From Nocardia vaccinii NBRC 15922 (GTDB lineage Bacteria; Actinomycetota; Actinomycetes; Mycobacteriales; Mycobacteriaceae): a stretch of 64,000 bases of DNA. The stretch is from NCBI RefSeq assembly GCF_001613305.1, contig NZ_BDCC01000007.1, positions 124,001 to 188,000 on the forward strand, given 5' to 3'. The notes under the pieces were generated by a model that worked only from the letters and a program-made list of their open reading frames with translations, searched no databases and was not told the origin of the DNA. Of this stretch, positions 52,432 to 61,478 are shown piece after piece (the first letter of the stretch is position 1; the number at the start of each line of letters is the position of its first letter). Position numbers and translations under genes: made by a program.

Positions 52432-53674
52432 CGGCAGTTCTCCTCGGGGAGAAGACGCCTATGTCTGGGCGTGGCTTCCCGGTCACCTGCAACCGGTCGT
52501 CGCCGGGCGCGTTCAGCGTCACGGGAGCCGGTACCGCTTCGGATACGGACGTAGCTACCTCGATCGTCCGGATGCGATCAGCCTGTACCCGCCGGAGCTT
52601 CCGCTCATCAGCGGCTGGCAGGAGCCGTCCGGCAATGTGGCGATCGCCTCGGTTCTGCGTGATGCCGGACCGGACTCGTGGGGACAACGAGTGATACTGG
52701 AGCGGGTACATGGCGCCCGAGGTCGTGACGCCGATCCTGGGGATCTCGACCAGATCACCTACTTTCTCGAATCGGGTTCGAACCGCATCGGCGGACTCGA
52801 TTTTCAAGCCAGCCCGGAAACCTATGTCCCACGCGGCACTACTGCGACAATCGACGAGTTGCACGCGGCCGCGGATGCGTTGCAGGAAGGGCGGCCGATC
52901 GGTCCCGAGTTGACTGCGGCTCTGGTGCGGGGGACTTCCATCGGTGGCGCGCGTCCCAAAGCGCTGATCGATGTCGACGGGGTTCCGTGTATCGCCAAAT
53001 TCTCGTCGACCTCCGACCACTATCCGGTGGTGAACTCCGAAGCGTTGGCCATCGAATTCGCGCGGAGGGTCGGCATCGACACGCCGCATTCGTTCGTCAC
53101 CTCGTCCCTGGGTAAGGACATCCTGGTGGTCGAGCGTTTCGACCGAGGGCGACCGGGCGACCGGCGCATCCTGGTCTCGGGACTGACGATGCTCGGCCTC
53201 GACGAAATGGAGGCTCGGTATGCCACCTATCCCGACCTGCTGGACGTCTTGCGCCGCGACGGAGCTGACCCGCAGGTCGGCCGAAAGCTGTTCGAGCGCA
53301 TCGTGTTCAACGTCGCCATCGGCAACAATGACGATCATGCGCGCAATCATGCCGCGTTCTGGAACGGGCGAGATCTTCGACTGACACCCGCCTACGACCT
53401 GTGCCCACAACCGCGTTCAGGTGAGACGTCCGCGCAGGCGATGGCGTTCGATCGTGCGGGACAACGAGACTCGTCGTTCGCTGCCTTGCTGAATGCGTGC
53501 GCTGTATACGGCCTGAGCAAGGCCGAGGGCCGCGAGATCATCGACTACCAGATCGATGTTGTCCAACGAGATTTCTCGGAAGTCGCCGATCTTGTCAGGC
53601 TGACGCAGGCGCAGCGGAATTTCCTGTGGCACAGGCAAATCCTCCACCCTTTTGCCGGGTACGGATATGAGTAG
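52415..53674 (+). CDS. hipA: HipA-family serine/threonine kinase toxin
   Basis: A 419-residue kinase, close to the 440 of E. coli HipA. Visible are the P-loop-like SIGGARPKA (175-183), the ATP-binding Lys in CIAKFSS (K195), VVERFDR (hinge), the catalytic NNDDHARN (304-311) and the metal-binding D328 in AYDLCP. All catalytic residues are present, so it is probably active. HipA phosphorylates glutamyl-tRNA synthetase in E. coli; other members have other aminoacyl-tRNA synthetase or ribosomal targets. Confidence 0.92.
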   Translation: MASISDGSSPRGEDAYVWAWLPGHLQPVVAGRVQRHGSRYRFGYGRSYLDRPDAISLYPPELPLISGWQEPSGNVAIASVLRDAGPDSWGQRVILERVHGARGRDADPGDLDQITYFLESGSNRIGGLDFQASPETYVPRGTTATIDELHAAADALQEGRPIGPELTAALVRGTSIGGARPKALIDVDGVPCIAKFSSTSDHYPVVNSEALAIEFARRVGIDTPHSFVTSSLGKDILVVERFDRGRPGDRRILVSGLTMLGLDEMEARYATYPDLLDVLRRDGADPQVGRKLFERIVFNVAIGNNDDHARNHAAFWNGRDLRLTPAYDLCPQPRSGETSAQAMAFDRAGQRDSSFAALLNACAVYGLSKAEGREIIDYQIDVVQRDFSEVADLVRLTQAQRNFLWHRQILHPFAGYGYE

Positions 53675-54042
53675 CGATCCGTGTTCGTCTTCGGGCATGG
53701 TCCGAGCCGGGGCGTGAGCTTTTCGACGAGATGGTGAGCGGTCCGTCGCCTACCTCGGCCTCTGATGACTTCGGGATGTGTGGCACGCGGGGCATGCCTC
53801 GCGTCGACGACGTTGCGCCGATGCGCTGACGTTGCGCCGATCCGCCAGCAGTGGGTGGTCGAGCCGGAGTCGTTCTCATCCTTGGTGAGTCCGAACTTCT
53901 GCAGGGTGGTGAACAGGATGCCGTCGGTCTGCCGGTCGGCGAACCACGCGGCTCCTGCTACGGCATCATGTGGAGCATCGTCGGCAGCCATATCTGGGTT
54001 GAGGGTGTTCAACGGACTCCGGAAGACTTGAATAAGCGGCAC
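53545..54042 (-). CDS. uncharacterised minus-strand frame, 3' end doubtful
   Basis: Codons from about 54020 to 53700 are coding-like (AAWFADRQTDGILFTTLQKF). The frame then overlaps the 3' end of hipA on the other strand, where it looks like a shadow, so the true end is uncertain. Start GTG 54042 has no clear ribosome site. No domain recognised; it could be a remnant of a larger gene. Confidence 0.3.
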   Translation of the reverse strand: MPLIQVFRSPLNTLNPDMAADDAPHDAVAGAAWFADRQTDGILFTTLQKFGLTKDENDSGSTTHCWRIGATSAHRRNVVDARHAPRATHPEVIRGRGRRRTAHHLVEKLTPRLGPCPKTNTDRYSYPYPAKGWRICLCHRKFRCACVSLTRSATSEKSRWTTSIW

Positions 54043-54226
54043 GGGGCGCTGGGCAGAACCCGGACAGCGTCAGCGGTCGTTCGGATGGCGACCTCGACTG
54101 CGGGCGAGGTAAACAAGCCGTGACCTCACGCAGCCGATCATCATCCCGTGGACCAGAGTCCGTCGGCAGCGTGCAGCTTGCGGAATTGGATGTCCGCTCG
54201 ATCGGCGGTACTGAGCGCCTGAGGAA

Positions 54227-54595
54227 TTAGTCGTCAGCATTTGTGGCGCTGCCGTTATGAGGGTTTGCGAATACTTCGATGTCATCCAGGGCGTCTTCGG
54301 CCCGGCCGGCAGTTGCCGGATCGTCCAATAGTCGGCGGAGGGCCGGCACAACGCGCGCTTGGTCGATCGACCGATGGATGCGTGCAACGTGCCCTAATGC
54401 GGTGGCGGCGGTGATCCGCACTTCTGGGGCGCTGTTGTTGAGCAGCTCGAGCGCGCGATCGGTTACCCATCCCCCGTCTGGATCGTGAAGGGCCAGACGC
54501 AGTATCGCTTCACCCGCAACCCTTGTATCGCTCGATGACATCATTTCGAGCGCGTCATCGCGGCTCAGCGGCGTCAGGCTTTGGTATGTACTCAA
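54227..54595 (-). CDS. HEAT-repeat-like protein with the shared C-terminal tail
   Basis: A 122-residue protein of paired helices (SRDDALEMMSSSDTRVAGEA, VTDRALELLNNSAPEVRIT, RVVPALRRLLDD), typical of short HEAT-repeat proteins that serve as immunity or adaptor proteins. Residues 98-115 (RAEDALDDIEVFANPHNG) are nearly identical to the tail of the DUF397-like protein 38777-39259. TTG 54595 is taken as start from the helical domain limit and a GAGGGG 11 nt upstream; ATGs at 54541 and 54538 are alternatives. It stands alone on its strand. Confidence 0.65.
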   Translation of the reverse strand: MSTYQSLTPLSRDDALEMMSSSDTRVAGEAILRLALHDPDGGWVTDRALELLNNSAPEVRITAATALGHVARIHRSIDQARVVPALRRLLDDPATAGRAEDALDDIEVFANPHNGSATNADD

Positions 54596-54724
54596 TTGAT
54601 CGGTTTCCCCTCGCCTGTCCGGCGGTTGCGGGCGCTTCCCGAGAGACCCTGGACGGAGGTGGCCCATGGTTTCTGGACGGGTGCGGGGACACCTCCATCC
54701 GAGGTCATACGCCGACCGCTCAGG

Positions 54725-55015
54725 TCAGATACCGCCACGTGGAATTGCGCCGCCAGGACACCATACGCCCGGGTCGGGACTGTGCGAACCGGTCGCAACA
54801 CAGTCCTGAAACAATTTCAGCGTCGGACCCAATGGATCGTCGTCTTGCCGAAAGTGGGGACGTGGGGCCCCGGGCTTACAGAAGCCGTTGTCATCACAAC
54901 CGGGATGGGGGCCAACCATATCCGGCCCCGCCCAGGCGGATGACGCACCCATGGCGACGCCCGCCACAATGCCGAAACCGATAACTCCGAGACGAACAAC
55001 CCTGCGCATACGCAC
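54725..55015 (-). CDS. small secreted protein
   Basis: A 96-residue protein with a clear Sec signal peptide: basic MRMRRVVR, a hydrophobic core (LGVIGFGIVAGVAMGA) and a probable cleavage after SSAWA (AWA-GP). The mature 66 residues hold four Cys (CDDNGFC, DCVATGSH, VWC), likely two disulfides, and many Pro/Gly. No family recognised. GAAAGGTGCG is present before ATG 55015. Confidence 0.75.
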   Translation of the reverse strand: MRMRRVVRLGVIGFGIVAGVAMGASSAWAGPDMVGPHPGCDDNGFCKPGAPRPHFRQDDDPLGPTLKLFQDCVATGSHSPDPGVWCPGGAIPRGGI

Positions 55016-55033
55016 CTTTCACGAAATCTCGAT

Positions 55034-55483
55034 CTACGAAATAGCGAGACCATAGTACGATATTCCCAGCCATGATGACCCCGCCCCTCGGCGATATCGG
55101 TTGCCGCGGTGAAGGATTCGAGCGTGACGCTCACCGGGCCGCAGATATTCGGCAGTAGTGGTCACCGCTGCCGCGCACACCGCCTCGGGGGTCTCGGGCG
55201 AGTTCACGGCTGTGCGAGCAAAACGCGCACGGTAACGAATCGATAGGAGGTATTCGGTTCGTTCACCGAGGTCCGGAAAAGGCAAGTGAGATGACCAGGG
55301 AGATTCATCGAACTGCCATACGCATGCGGTCGCCACGGCCGTGCCGGCGGCGGCAATCCCGGTAATGGCGATGGCCGCGCCCACACCACAGTTCGGCCGA
55401 CCAGCGAGTTTCGAGGAATTCAGCGCTCGGTCGCCGCCGAATTCGCGGACCCCAATGGCTGTGCGCGGCCATGGCGTCGACAT
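55034..55483 (-). CDS. uncharacterised protein with a possible membrane segment
   Basis: A 149-residue frame with coding-like codons. Residues about 33-54 (GVGAAIAITGIAAAGTAVAT) are hydrophobic and could anchor the protein; the following 90 residues have a few Cys and Arg-rich ends. No ribosome site before ATG 55483. Located 18 bp upstream of the secreted protein gene on the same strand. Confidence 0.45.
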   Translation of the reverse strand: MSTPWPRTAIGVREFGGDRALNSSKLAGRPNCGVGAAIAITGIAAAGTAVATACVWQFDESPWSSHLPFPDLGERTEYLLSIRYRARFARTAVNSPETPEAVCAAAVTTTAEYLRPGERHARILHRGNRYRRGAGSSWLGISYYGLAIS

Positions 55484-55540
55484 TGCGGTGATATGCCGGC
55501 CCCATCGTCGAGCCCGGATGGCGTGGTTCCGGTGGTTCTG

Positions 55541-56464
55541 TCAGGGGCGAGTCGAATCGGAGGGTGCTTGGGCGGCGTCCGTGCCCCAGCTGGCCAAAAG
55601 GGACAGGGCCTCAGCGGACGGCGAGCCCGGTTCCGCGTGGTAGACGCACAGGTACTGTTCCGCGTCGTCCGGCAGGTACAACGTCTCGTACGCCAGGGTC
55701 AGCTCGCCGACCAGAGGGTGCCGCATCCGCTTGACACCGTGCCCCTTTTCTTTCACGTCGTGCGTGGCCCACAGCCGCCGGAACTCCTCGCTCTTGACCG
55801 ACAGTTCCCCCACCAGCGCCGACAGTTCCGGGTCGTCCGGGTGCTGACCCGCGTACAACCGCAGGTAGCTGACCATGTCGGACGCCTTGGAATCCCAGTC
55901 GAGGAACAGCCGCCGGTAGTCGGGAGAAAGGAAGGTCAGCCACGCCCAATTGCGTTCGGCCGGCGGTAATTGTCCCCAGTCACCGAAGAGCGCCGCCGCC
56001 ATCCGGTTCCAGGCGAGGATTTCCGACCGCGCCCCGGCCACGTACGCGGGCATCTCGTCCATCGACCACAGCAGTTGTCGCAGCCCGATCCGCACCTGCT
56101 GCCGCTTGGGTGCTCGATACTTGCGCCGCAGTTGCTTGGGCTTGGCGAGGCGGGTCAGATGCGCGTGTTCGGCATCGGTCAGCCGCAGGGCGCGCGCGAT
56201 CGAATCGAGCACCTCCGCCGATACATTGCGCCCATTGCCCTGCTCGAGCCGTGTGTAGTAGGCCACGGATACGCCGGCCAACTGCGCCAGTTCCTCACGA
56301 CGCAGGCCCGGCACCCGCCGATGTCGCCCGTGCCAGGGAATCCCCACATCACCCGGCTCGAGCCGGGCCCGACGCGTGCGCAGGAACTCGCTGAGCTCGG
56401 CGCGCTGGTCCAGGCCGTCGGAGTGGCTGCTGTGAGCATCGTCCGGGGCGGGGTTGTCGCTCAT
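55541..56464 (-). CDS. helix-turn-helix regulator, MmyB-like
   Basis: A 307-residue regulator. An XRE-type HTH at about 25-95 ([22 protein letters not shown]) is followed by the MmyB-like ligand-binding domain ([50 protein letters not shown]). This pair typically controls a divergent oxidoreductase, and an alcohol dehydrogenase gene is indeed divergent. GGAGAGC lies directly before ATG 56464. The longer frame upstream is antisense to the dehydrogenase leader and is not coding. Confidence 0.88.
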   Translation of the reverse strand: MSDNPAPDDAHSSHSDGLDQRAELSEFLRTRRARLEPGDVGIPWHGRHRRVPGLRREELAQLAGVSVAYYTRLEQGNGRNVSAEVLDSIARALRLTDAEHAHLTRLAKPKQLRRKYRAPKRQQVRIGLRQLLWSMDEMPAYVAGARSEILAWNRMAAALFGDWGQLPPAERNWAWLTFLSPDYRRLFLDWDSKASDMVSYLRLYAGQHPDDPELSALVGELSVKSEEFRRLWATHDVKEKGHGVKRMRHPLVGELTLAYETLYLPDDAEQYLCVYHAEPGSPSAEALSLLASWGTDAAQAPSDSTRP

Positions 56465-56480
56465 GCTCTCCAGTATTCCC

Positions 56481-56492
56481 GGTCGTACGACC
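56481..56492. promoter_or_regulatory. GGTCGTACGACC palindrome, operator candidate
   Basis: A perfect 12-bp palindrome 17 bp upstream of the MmyB-like regulator start and 90 bp upstream of the dehydrogenase. GGACGTACG (about 56526) and TGGACGTC (about 56574) resemble half-sites. Probable binding site of the regulator. Confidence 0.45.
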
Positions 56493-56582
56493 ATGAGCCT
56501 GATGCTGTCAGTAGTAGGAACACTGGACGTACGCAAAGCGGTGGTCTGGGCGAACGTCGATTCGTCCAGCACGCTGGACGTC

Positions 56583-57626
56583 ATGACCACTACTGTTGCC
56601 GCATACGCCGCGCCCGGCGCCAAGGCTCCGCTGGAGCGCACCACCATCGAGCGCCGCACGGTCGGCGAATACGACGTACTGATCGATATCAAGTTCGCCG
56701 GGATATGCCACTCCGACATTCACCAGGCCCGTGCAGGCTGGGGTGAGGCCATCTTCCCGATGGTCCCGGGGCACGAGATCGCCGGCGTCGTCGAGGCGGT
56801 CGGTTCCGGCGTGACGAAGTTCAAGGTCGGCGATCGCGTCGGCGTCGGTTGTATGGTCGACTCCTGCCGCGAGTGCGAGCCCTGCCGCAACGGCCAGGAA
56901 CAGCACTGCGTGCAGGGAAATGTGCAGACCTACAACGGCATCGGCAAGGACGGCGAACCCACCTACGGCGGCTACTCGCAGAAGATCGTCGTTGCCGAGG
57001 CGTTCACCGTCCGCATCCCCGAGGGCATCCCCCTCGACGTGGCGGCGCCGCTGTTGTGCGCCGGCATCACCACGTACTCCCCGCTCAAGCGCTGGGGCGT
57101 CGGTCCCGGCAAGAAAGTCGCAGTGGTCGGTCTCGGCGGACTGGGGCATATGGGCGTCAAGATCGCCCATGCTCTCGGCGCGGAGGTCACCGTCCTGTCG
57201 CAGTCGCTGCGCAAGCAGGACGACGGCCTGAGGCTGGGCGCCGACCACTACTACGCCACCAACGATCCGAAGACGTTCGAGGATCTGGCCGGTTCCTTCG
57301 ATGTCATCCTCTCCACGGTGTCCGCCCCGCTGAACTTCGGCGCGTACCTGAGCCTGCTGAAGACGGGCGGCGCACTGGTGAACGTGGGCGCCCCCGAGGA
57401 GCCCATCTCGTTCAATCTGTTCTCGCTTCTCGGTGGATCCAAGATCCTCGCCGGCTCCATGATCGGCGGCATCGCCGAGACACAGGAGATGCTCGACTTC
57501 TGCGCCGAGCACGGCCTGGGCGCGGAGATCGAGCTGATCGAGGCGAGTCGGATCAACGCAGCGTACGAACGGGTCGACAACTCGGACGTGCGCTACCGCT
57601 TCGTGATCGACACGGCCACGATCTGA
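56583..57626 (+). CDS. zinc-dependent NAD(P) alcohol dehydrogenase (AdhC/cinnamyl type)
   Basis: A 347-residue medium-chain dehydrogenase. Catalytic zinc: Cys in GICHSDIH and His-Glu in GHEIAG; structural zinc: four Cys in [15 protein letters not shown]. Rossmann motif GLGGLGHMG. The NADP-type aldehyde reductase group (YahK/AdhC-like) fits best. Start ATG 56583 matches family length; the in-frame upstream extension covers the operator region and is not coding. Divergent from the MmyB-like gene and probably controlled by it. Confidence 0.92.
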   Translation: MTTTVAAYAAPGAKAPLERTTIERRTVGEYDVLIDIKFAGICHSDIHQARAGWGEAIFPMVPGHEIAGVVEAVGSGVTKFKVGDRVGVGCMVDSCRECEPCRNGQEQHCVQGNVQTYNGIGKDGEPTYGGYSQKIVVAEAFTVRIPEGIPLDVAAPLLCAGITTYSPLKRWGVGPGKKVAVVGLGGLGHMGVKIAHALGAEVTVLSQSLRKQDDGLRLGADHYYATNDPKTFEDLAGSFDVILSTVSAPLNFGAYLSLLKTGGALVNVGAPEEPISFNLFSLLGGSKILAGSMIGGIAETQEMLDFCAEHGLGAEIELIEASRINAAYERVDNSDVRYRFVIDTATI

Positions 57627-57707
57627 TCGACACCCGTCGGCCGGGAGCGCGCGGCCGGGCCGTCGAGGTCGAACCCTCGGTGCGCCAGGTCCCCGGCCGA
57701 GTGATCC

Positions 57708-58454
57708 TCAGCGATGTTCGCCGTGAAGCCGTTCGTGGGTGGTCAGCAGGACGTGATCGAACACATTCATCATCCCGGGCTCGGGGGGCGGGAGCAGCGA
57801 CAGGTCGGCGATCAATCGGGACGCCAGGGCGCGGAGTTTTACGTTGGTTTCCTGGGAACGCCATACCAATAGTCGAAATGCTTGGGCGTCGCTGATTCGG
57901 TACATGAGCATCAGTACGCCCTTGGCTTTTTCGATCACTGCTCTGGCTTCCAGCATTTCCGGCAGTACCGTTGCGACCGTTGCTTTTTCGTTTCGGACCA
58001 GTGTGTCCGTCAAGTCGATGTAGAAGCCCGACGTGCCCGCGACGGTTCCGGAGGCATCGACGATACGGTCCGCGGCCACCATGACGCTGTGTATCGCGCC
58101 GGTCGTGTCCAAAAAACGGTGGCGGCTGGAGAACGGTTCGCCATTCTGTACCGCGCGGTTTATCAGGTCGGCGACCTGTTGACGGTCTTCGGGGTGTTTA
58201 TGCGACAGCACCAGTTCGGTGGTCGGCTCGATCTCGCCGGGAATATATCCGTGCATGCGGAACACTTCCGGTGACCATTCCCAGCGGCCGGTGGCGAACC
58301 AGAAGCGGAAGCTGCCTGCTGTCGAGGGATCCACCCGGCAGCTTGCGGCAACCTCCGTCGGAGCGAACGGTTCGTCCATTCGGAACAGTATTGCCGCACC
58401 GGGGCCACTGCCGAGCATGATGAAGCGATCATTCGTCGTTCCGTTATGTGGCAT
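57708..58454 (-). CDS. PAS and ANTAR domain protein
   Basis: A 248-residue protein. PAS fold at about residues 45-150 (WEWSPEVFRMHGYIPGEIEP ... HRFLDTTGAIHSVMV). ANTAR at about 165-225 (RAVIEKAKGVLMLMYRIS ... AFRLLVWRSQETNVKLRALA), an RNA-binding antitermination module common in mycobacteria and nocardiae. It should link a sensed signal to transcript elongation. Alternative start ATG 58379 if the first 25 residues are not translated. Confidence 0.88.
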   Translation of the reverse strand: MPHNGTTNDRFIMLGSGPGAAILFRMDEPFAPTEVAASCRVDPSTAGSFRFWFATGRWEWSPEVFRMHGYIPGEIEPTTELVLSHKHPEDRQQVADLINRAVQNGEPFSSRHRFLDTTGAIHSVMVAADRIVDASGTVAGTSGFYIDLTDTLVRNEKATVATVLPEMLEARAVIEKAKGVLMLMYRISDAQAFRLLVWRSQETNVKLRALASRLIADLSLLPPPEPGMMNVFDHVLLTTHERLHGEHR

Positions 58455-58528
58455 CGCCGCACGACCGACGGCGGTGGCGTTTCGGGCGGTACGCCCCGAG
58501 CCCGATACAAACGGGGTAACGAGAAGGA

Positions 58529-58594
58529 CCCTCGCGGTCCCGGCGGGGTCTGCGATCGACCGGCTCCGCCGGGACTACGCGCGCTCCGCGAGGG
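58529..58594 (-). terminator. long nested hairpin after the Rpf-like gene
   Basis: Two stem segments nest: CCCTCGCGG (58529-58537) with CCGCGAGGG (58586-58594), and TCCCGGCGG (58538-58546) with CCGCCGGGA (58566-58574). It begins 4 bp after the Rpf-like stop and is followed on the minus strand by a short T/C-rich run, so it probably terminates that transcript. Confidence 0.55.
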
Positions 58595-58597
58595 CTG

Positions 58598-58927
58598 TTA
58601 CAGGTATGCCCCGCATTCCGGCCAGGCGCTGCGGCCCTGGTTGGCCAGGACGGTCTCGGCGACGCGGATCTGCTCGGCGCGACTGGCCTGCGCGGGCGAC
58701 CCGGTGCCGCCGGCGGCCCGCCACGTGCTGCGGGCGATCTGGAGGCCGCCGAAGTAACCGTTGCCGGTGTCGGCGCTCCAGTTTCCACCGCTTTCACACG
58801 CGGCGACCGCGTCCCAGTCGTGGCCGCTGGATTCGGCTTGCGCAGCGGGAGAACTCATCACGGAAACCGCGGTAATAGCGGCGGTGATGCCGAGAATGCG
58901 GATGTCGAAAACACGCGGGTGGTGCAC
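58598..58927 (-). CDS. Rpf-like (resuscitation-promoting factor/transglycosylase) secreted protein
   Basis: A 109-residue protein: signal peptide (about residues 1-31, ending SSPAAQA) and a single Rpf domain (DWDAVAACESGGNWSADTGNGYFGGLQ, then WRAAGG and AEQIRVAETVLANQG), the c-type-lysozyme-like fold with catalytic Glu in CESGG. Such enzymes trim peptidoglycan and stimulate growth of dormant actinobacteria. It lacks the extra LysM or G5 domains of larger Rpfs. GGAAGGAGA lies before ATG 58927. Confidence 0.93.
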   Translation of the reverse strand: MHHPRVFDIRILGITAAITAVSVMSSPAAQAESSGHDWDAVAACESGGNWSADTGNGYFGGLQIARSTWRAAGGTGSPAQASRAEQIRVAETVLANQGRSAWPECGAYL

Positions 58928-59469
58928 GGAGAATCTCCTTCCATGATCAGCTGACTCGACCGTTGGAAACCCGCTGTCGTGCGCGCGGGTATCGTCAGGG
59001 ATTTCGCGAACCGTGGTATGGAAATTTCAGGTGTGCGTAAGGATCACCGGCGCGCGGGTGATGTACCGCGGCCGGGCCACTCCCGCCGCAATCGCGCGTA
59101 ACCGCCAGTCGGTAATGCGCCGGCTACTGGGTCGACACCGGCTTTCGGCTGGACGAAAGGCCTGTGGATCCGTGCAGGAGTGGATAACTCTGGGCACTCT
59201 TTTCTCCGCGACAGACGATACGTCGAACCTCGTATATGTGCCGGAGAGTTTATTGAATCGAAACCCACCGATCACGGTATTTTCTCGGAAAACGAAATAC
59301 GCACGTTTCATGTGTTGGGCACAGCGATGGCCCGGGGTCTGTGTGCTGCCCTCCCGGGAGTGTGGGTGGCCGCCGACGCGGACGACCGCTGAGTGGAAGG
59401 GCTGTATCTGGAATTCGACCAGGACAGGACGCAACGAGATCGGCGCGCGGTCGCGCGGAGATCTCGCGA
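58928..59469. other. long leader region upstream of the Rpf-like gene
   Basis: 542 bp with no supported gene. Rpf genes in some actinobacteria have a c-di-AMP (ydaO) riboswitch leader; I looked for its conserved core and did not find a convincing match. The region is AT-richer near 59190-59300. TTATCCAC and TGTGGAT occur close together near 59166-59184. Confidence 0.35.
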
Positions 59470-59985
59470 CTAGGGACGTTCGAATCCGGTGGCCTGGGTT
59501 GCTTCGTCGGCGACTCGCACACCGTAGTGGTAGGCGAGTTTGCCGCCGAGATATCCCGAGCCGCCCAGGACGAGCAGGGCGATGATGCTCAGCACCAACG
59601 GTCCGGCCGCGGTGGCGTCGTACGGTCCGCCGCTGTCGTACCGCCACAGGAATCCGACGACGAATGCCACCAGAACGGCCAGATTCAGGCCCATGTGCAG
59701 CAGGCCGGTCCGGAACGCGGGAGTGCGGGTGGGGATGGTCACCAGGTCCAGCGTTCCGACCGCCGCGGCGACGAGCGCGCCGATCACGCCGATCGCGATC
59801 AGCCACAATGCTCCCCGGGCGAGGAAGTCCGGGTCGTCGACCACGTGGGAACCGATGTCGAACACCAGGCTCGCGATCCACGCCCCGATCGGCACGGTCA
59901 CCAGGATCGGATGGAACGGATGCCCGTAGGGGCCGGTCAACATCGCGGCCAGGGGGCGTTTGCCACGCTGTGATTCGCTCGTCAC
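59470..59985 (-). CDS. DUF2231 membrane protein
   Basis: A 171-residue integral membrane protein of the DUF2231 family with four hydrophobic helices (about residues 25-45, 58-80, 92-112, 128-150). The N-terminal GPYGHPFHPILVTVPIGAW and GTLDLVTIPTRTPAFRTGLLHM loops are typical, with conserved His residues that may bind a cofactor. Function unknown. It is the next minus-strand gene downstream of the glucose-6-phosphate dehydrogenase, 75 bp away. Confidence 0.85.
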   Translation of the reverse strand: MTSESQRGKRPLAAMLTGPYGHPFHPILVTVPIGAWIASLVFDIGSHVVDDPDFLARGALWLIAIGVIGALVAAAVGTLDLVTIPTRTPAFRTGLLHMGLNLAVLVAFVVGFLWRYDSGGPYDATAAGPLVLSIIALLVLGGSGYLGGKLAYHYGVRVADEATQATGFERP

Positions 59986-60060
59986 GACGATCTCCTTGTC
60001 CAGAGGGGATGGGGTTCGGTCCGACCGCGGCCGGTCGCCGCGCCTGCGGCGGGCCCTGGC

Positions 60061-61428
60061 TCAGCGGATCGGGCGGGATGGTCCCGAGGTGCCCGCCGGG
60101 TACTCGTCGAGCGGCACGAGGTTGCGGGACCAGGCCGACAGAATCGGAGTGACCACCCGCCAGGCCTGTTCGGCCTCGTCGGCGCGAATGGCCAGGGACG
60201 GGTCGCCGCGCAGTACGTCGAGCAGGAGCCTGCCGTAGGCAGGAAGTTCCGGCGGGTGCATCTGCGCGGTCAGGGTGAGTGGTTCCAGGGTGTTGACGGT
60301 GGGTCCGATGGTGGTGAGTTCGAGCGACAGGCATTCGGGATCGAGCCCGAATCGCAGCACGTCGGGCGCGGCGGTGCCCTGGTGACCGAAGGGTATGTGG
60401 GGGACCGGGCGGAAGTGGACGGCGACCTCCTTGCGATCCGAACCCAGCGCTTTGCCGCTGCGCAGCACGAAATTCGTACCCGACCAGCGCCAGCTGTCGA
60501 TCGTCAGCTCGACCGCGGCGAACGTCTCGGTCCGTCGCTGTGGATCGACGCCGTGTTCCTCGACGTAGGAGGGAACGTCGCGCTCGCCGATGCTGCCCGC
60601 CAGATAACGGCCACGGCTGGTGCGGCGCGGGATATCGGCGTCGGTCAGGGGGCGGATCGATCGCAGGACATCGACCTTCCGGTCCCGAAGATCGCGTTCG
60701 GACAGGGTGATCGGCGGTTCCATGGCGATCAGGCACAGCAGTTGCAACAGGTGGTTCTGCACCATGTCCTTGAGGGCGCCGACATAGTCGTAATATCCGG
60801 CTCTGCCCTCGAGCGTGAGGGTTTCTTCCCAGATGATCTCCACCTCGGCGATGTGCGCGCTGTTCCAGACGGACTCGAGTATCCGATTCGCCAGCCTGCT
60901 GCCGAGCAGGTTCTGCACGGTCGTCATGGCGAGGAAATGGTCCACTCGGAACACGGCTTGTTCGGGCACGAGATCCGCGAGCAGCCGATTCAGCTCCTCC
61001 GCACCGGCCAGATCTTCACCGAACGGCTTCTCCAGCACGATCCGGCTGCCCGCCGGCAGACCGGCCTCGTGCAGCGTCGTGACCGCCGTGGGAAACAGCG
61101 CCGGGGGGAGTGCGAGGTAGATCGCGACCGGTTCGTCGCCGGGTATCAGCCGCGCCACATCCTCCGAACTCTGGATATCCGCCCGTCGATAGCGGGTCGC
61201 GGCCTCGGTCGCCTTCCGCGCCGTGGCCGGTGCGTCGGCGGCATGGCGATCGAGTTGGGTCGCGACCCACTGCTGAAACTGTTCCTCGCTCCGGCCCTTC
61301 CGATCGGCACACACCATTTCGAAGCGACTGTCCAGATGCCCGTTCGCGAACAGTGCGCTGACACCCGGCAACAGGTAGCGACCGGCGAGGTCTCCCGTAC
61401 CGCCTAAGACGACCAGTCGCGTGATCAC
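60061..61428 (-). CDS. atypical glucose-6-phosphate dehydrogenase
   Basis: A 455-residue protein of the Zwf family: NADP loop GGTGDLAGRYLLPG (usual GASGDLAKRK), IVLEKPFGEDL, and a C-terminal substrate domain. The normally invariant DHYLGKE motif reads D163-H-F-L-A-M168-T here, so the substrate-binding Lys is Met. Activity on glucose 6-phosphate is therefore in doubt; it may be one of the divergent actinobacterial paralogues with another role. Start GTG 61428 overlaps the stop of a 17-codon frame that has a strong ribosome site. Confidence 0.85.
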   Translation of the reverse strand: MITRLVVLGGTGDLAGRYLLPGVSALFANGHLDSRFEMVCADRKGRSEEQFQQWVATQLDRHAADAPATARKATEAATRYRRADIQSSEDVARLIPGDEPVAIYLALPPALFPTAVTTLHEAGLPAGSRIVLEKPFGEDLAGAEELNRLLADLVPEQAVFRVDHFLAMTTVQNLLGSRLANRILESVWNSAHIAEVEIIWEETLTLEGRAGYYDYVGALKDMVQNHLLQLLCLIAMEPPITLSERDLRDRKVDVLRSIRPLTDADIPRRTSRGRYLAGSIGERDVPSYVEEHGVDPQRRTETFAAVELTIDSWRWSGTNFVLRSGKALGSDRKEVAVHFRPVPHIPFGHQGTAAPDVLRFGLDPECLSLELTTIGPTVNTLEPLTLTAQMHPPELPAYGRLLLDVLRGDPSLAIRADEAEQAWRVVTPILSAWSRNLVPLDEYPAGTSGPSRPIR

Positions 61429-61478
61429 GCGGCGACCGCCCGCGCTCGGCCCGGATTCGCGACGTCGGGATCGTACAT
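61425..61478 (-). CDS. 17-codon leader frame before the G6PD gene
   Basis: ATG 61478 is preceded by GGAAGGGG at about 5-nt spacing, stronger than anything before GTG 61428. It encodes MYDPDVANPGRARAVAA and stops in GTGA overlapping the G6PD start. This could be translational coupling through a leader peptide, or the true N-terminus in a shifted frame. Confidence 0.35.
   Translation of the reverse strand: MYDPDVANPGRARAVAA

Noticed and set aside
59166..59184. Two DnaA-box-like words (TGTGGAT and, inverted, TTATCCAC)
   Set aside because: Only two imperfect copies, no cluster, no replication gene nearby on the chromosome side; probably chance.
58928..59469. Possible c-di-AMP (ydaO) riboswitch before the Rpf-like gene
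   Set aside because: The conserved core could not be recognised; a covariance-model search (Infernal with RF00379) would decide.
59027..60736. 569-codon minus-strand frame covering the DUF2231 gene and part of the G6PD gene
   Set aside because: Arg/Pro-rich composition, overlaps two genes with clear family motifs in other frames.
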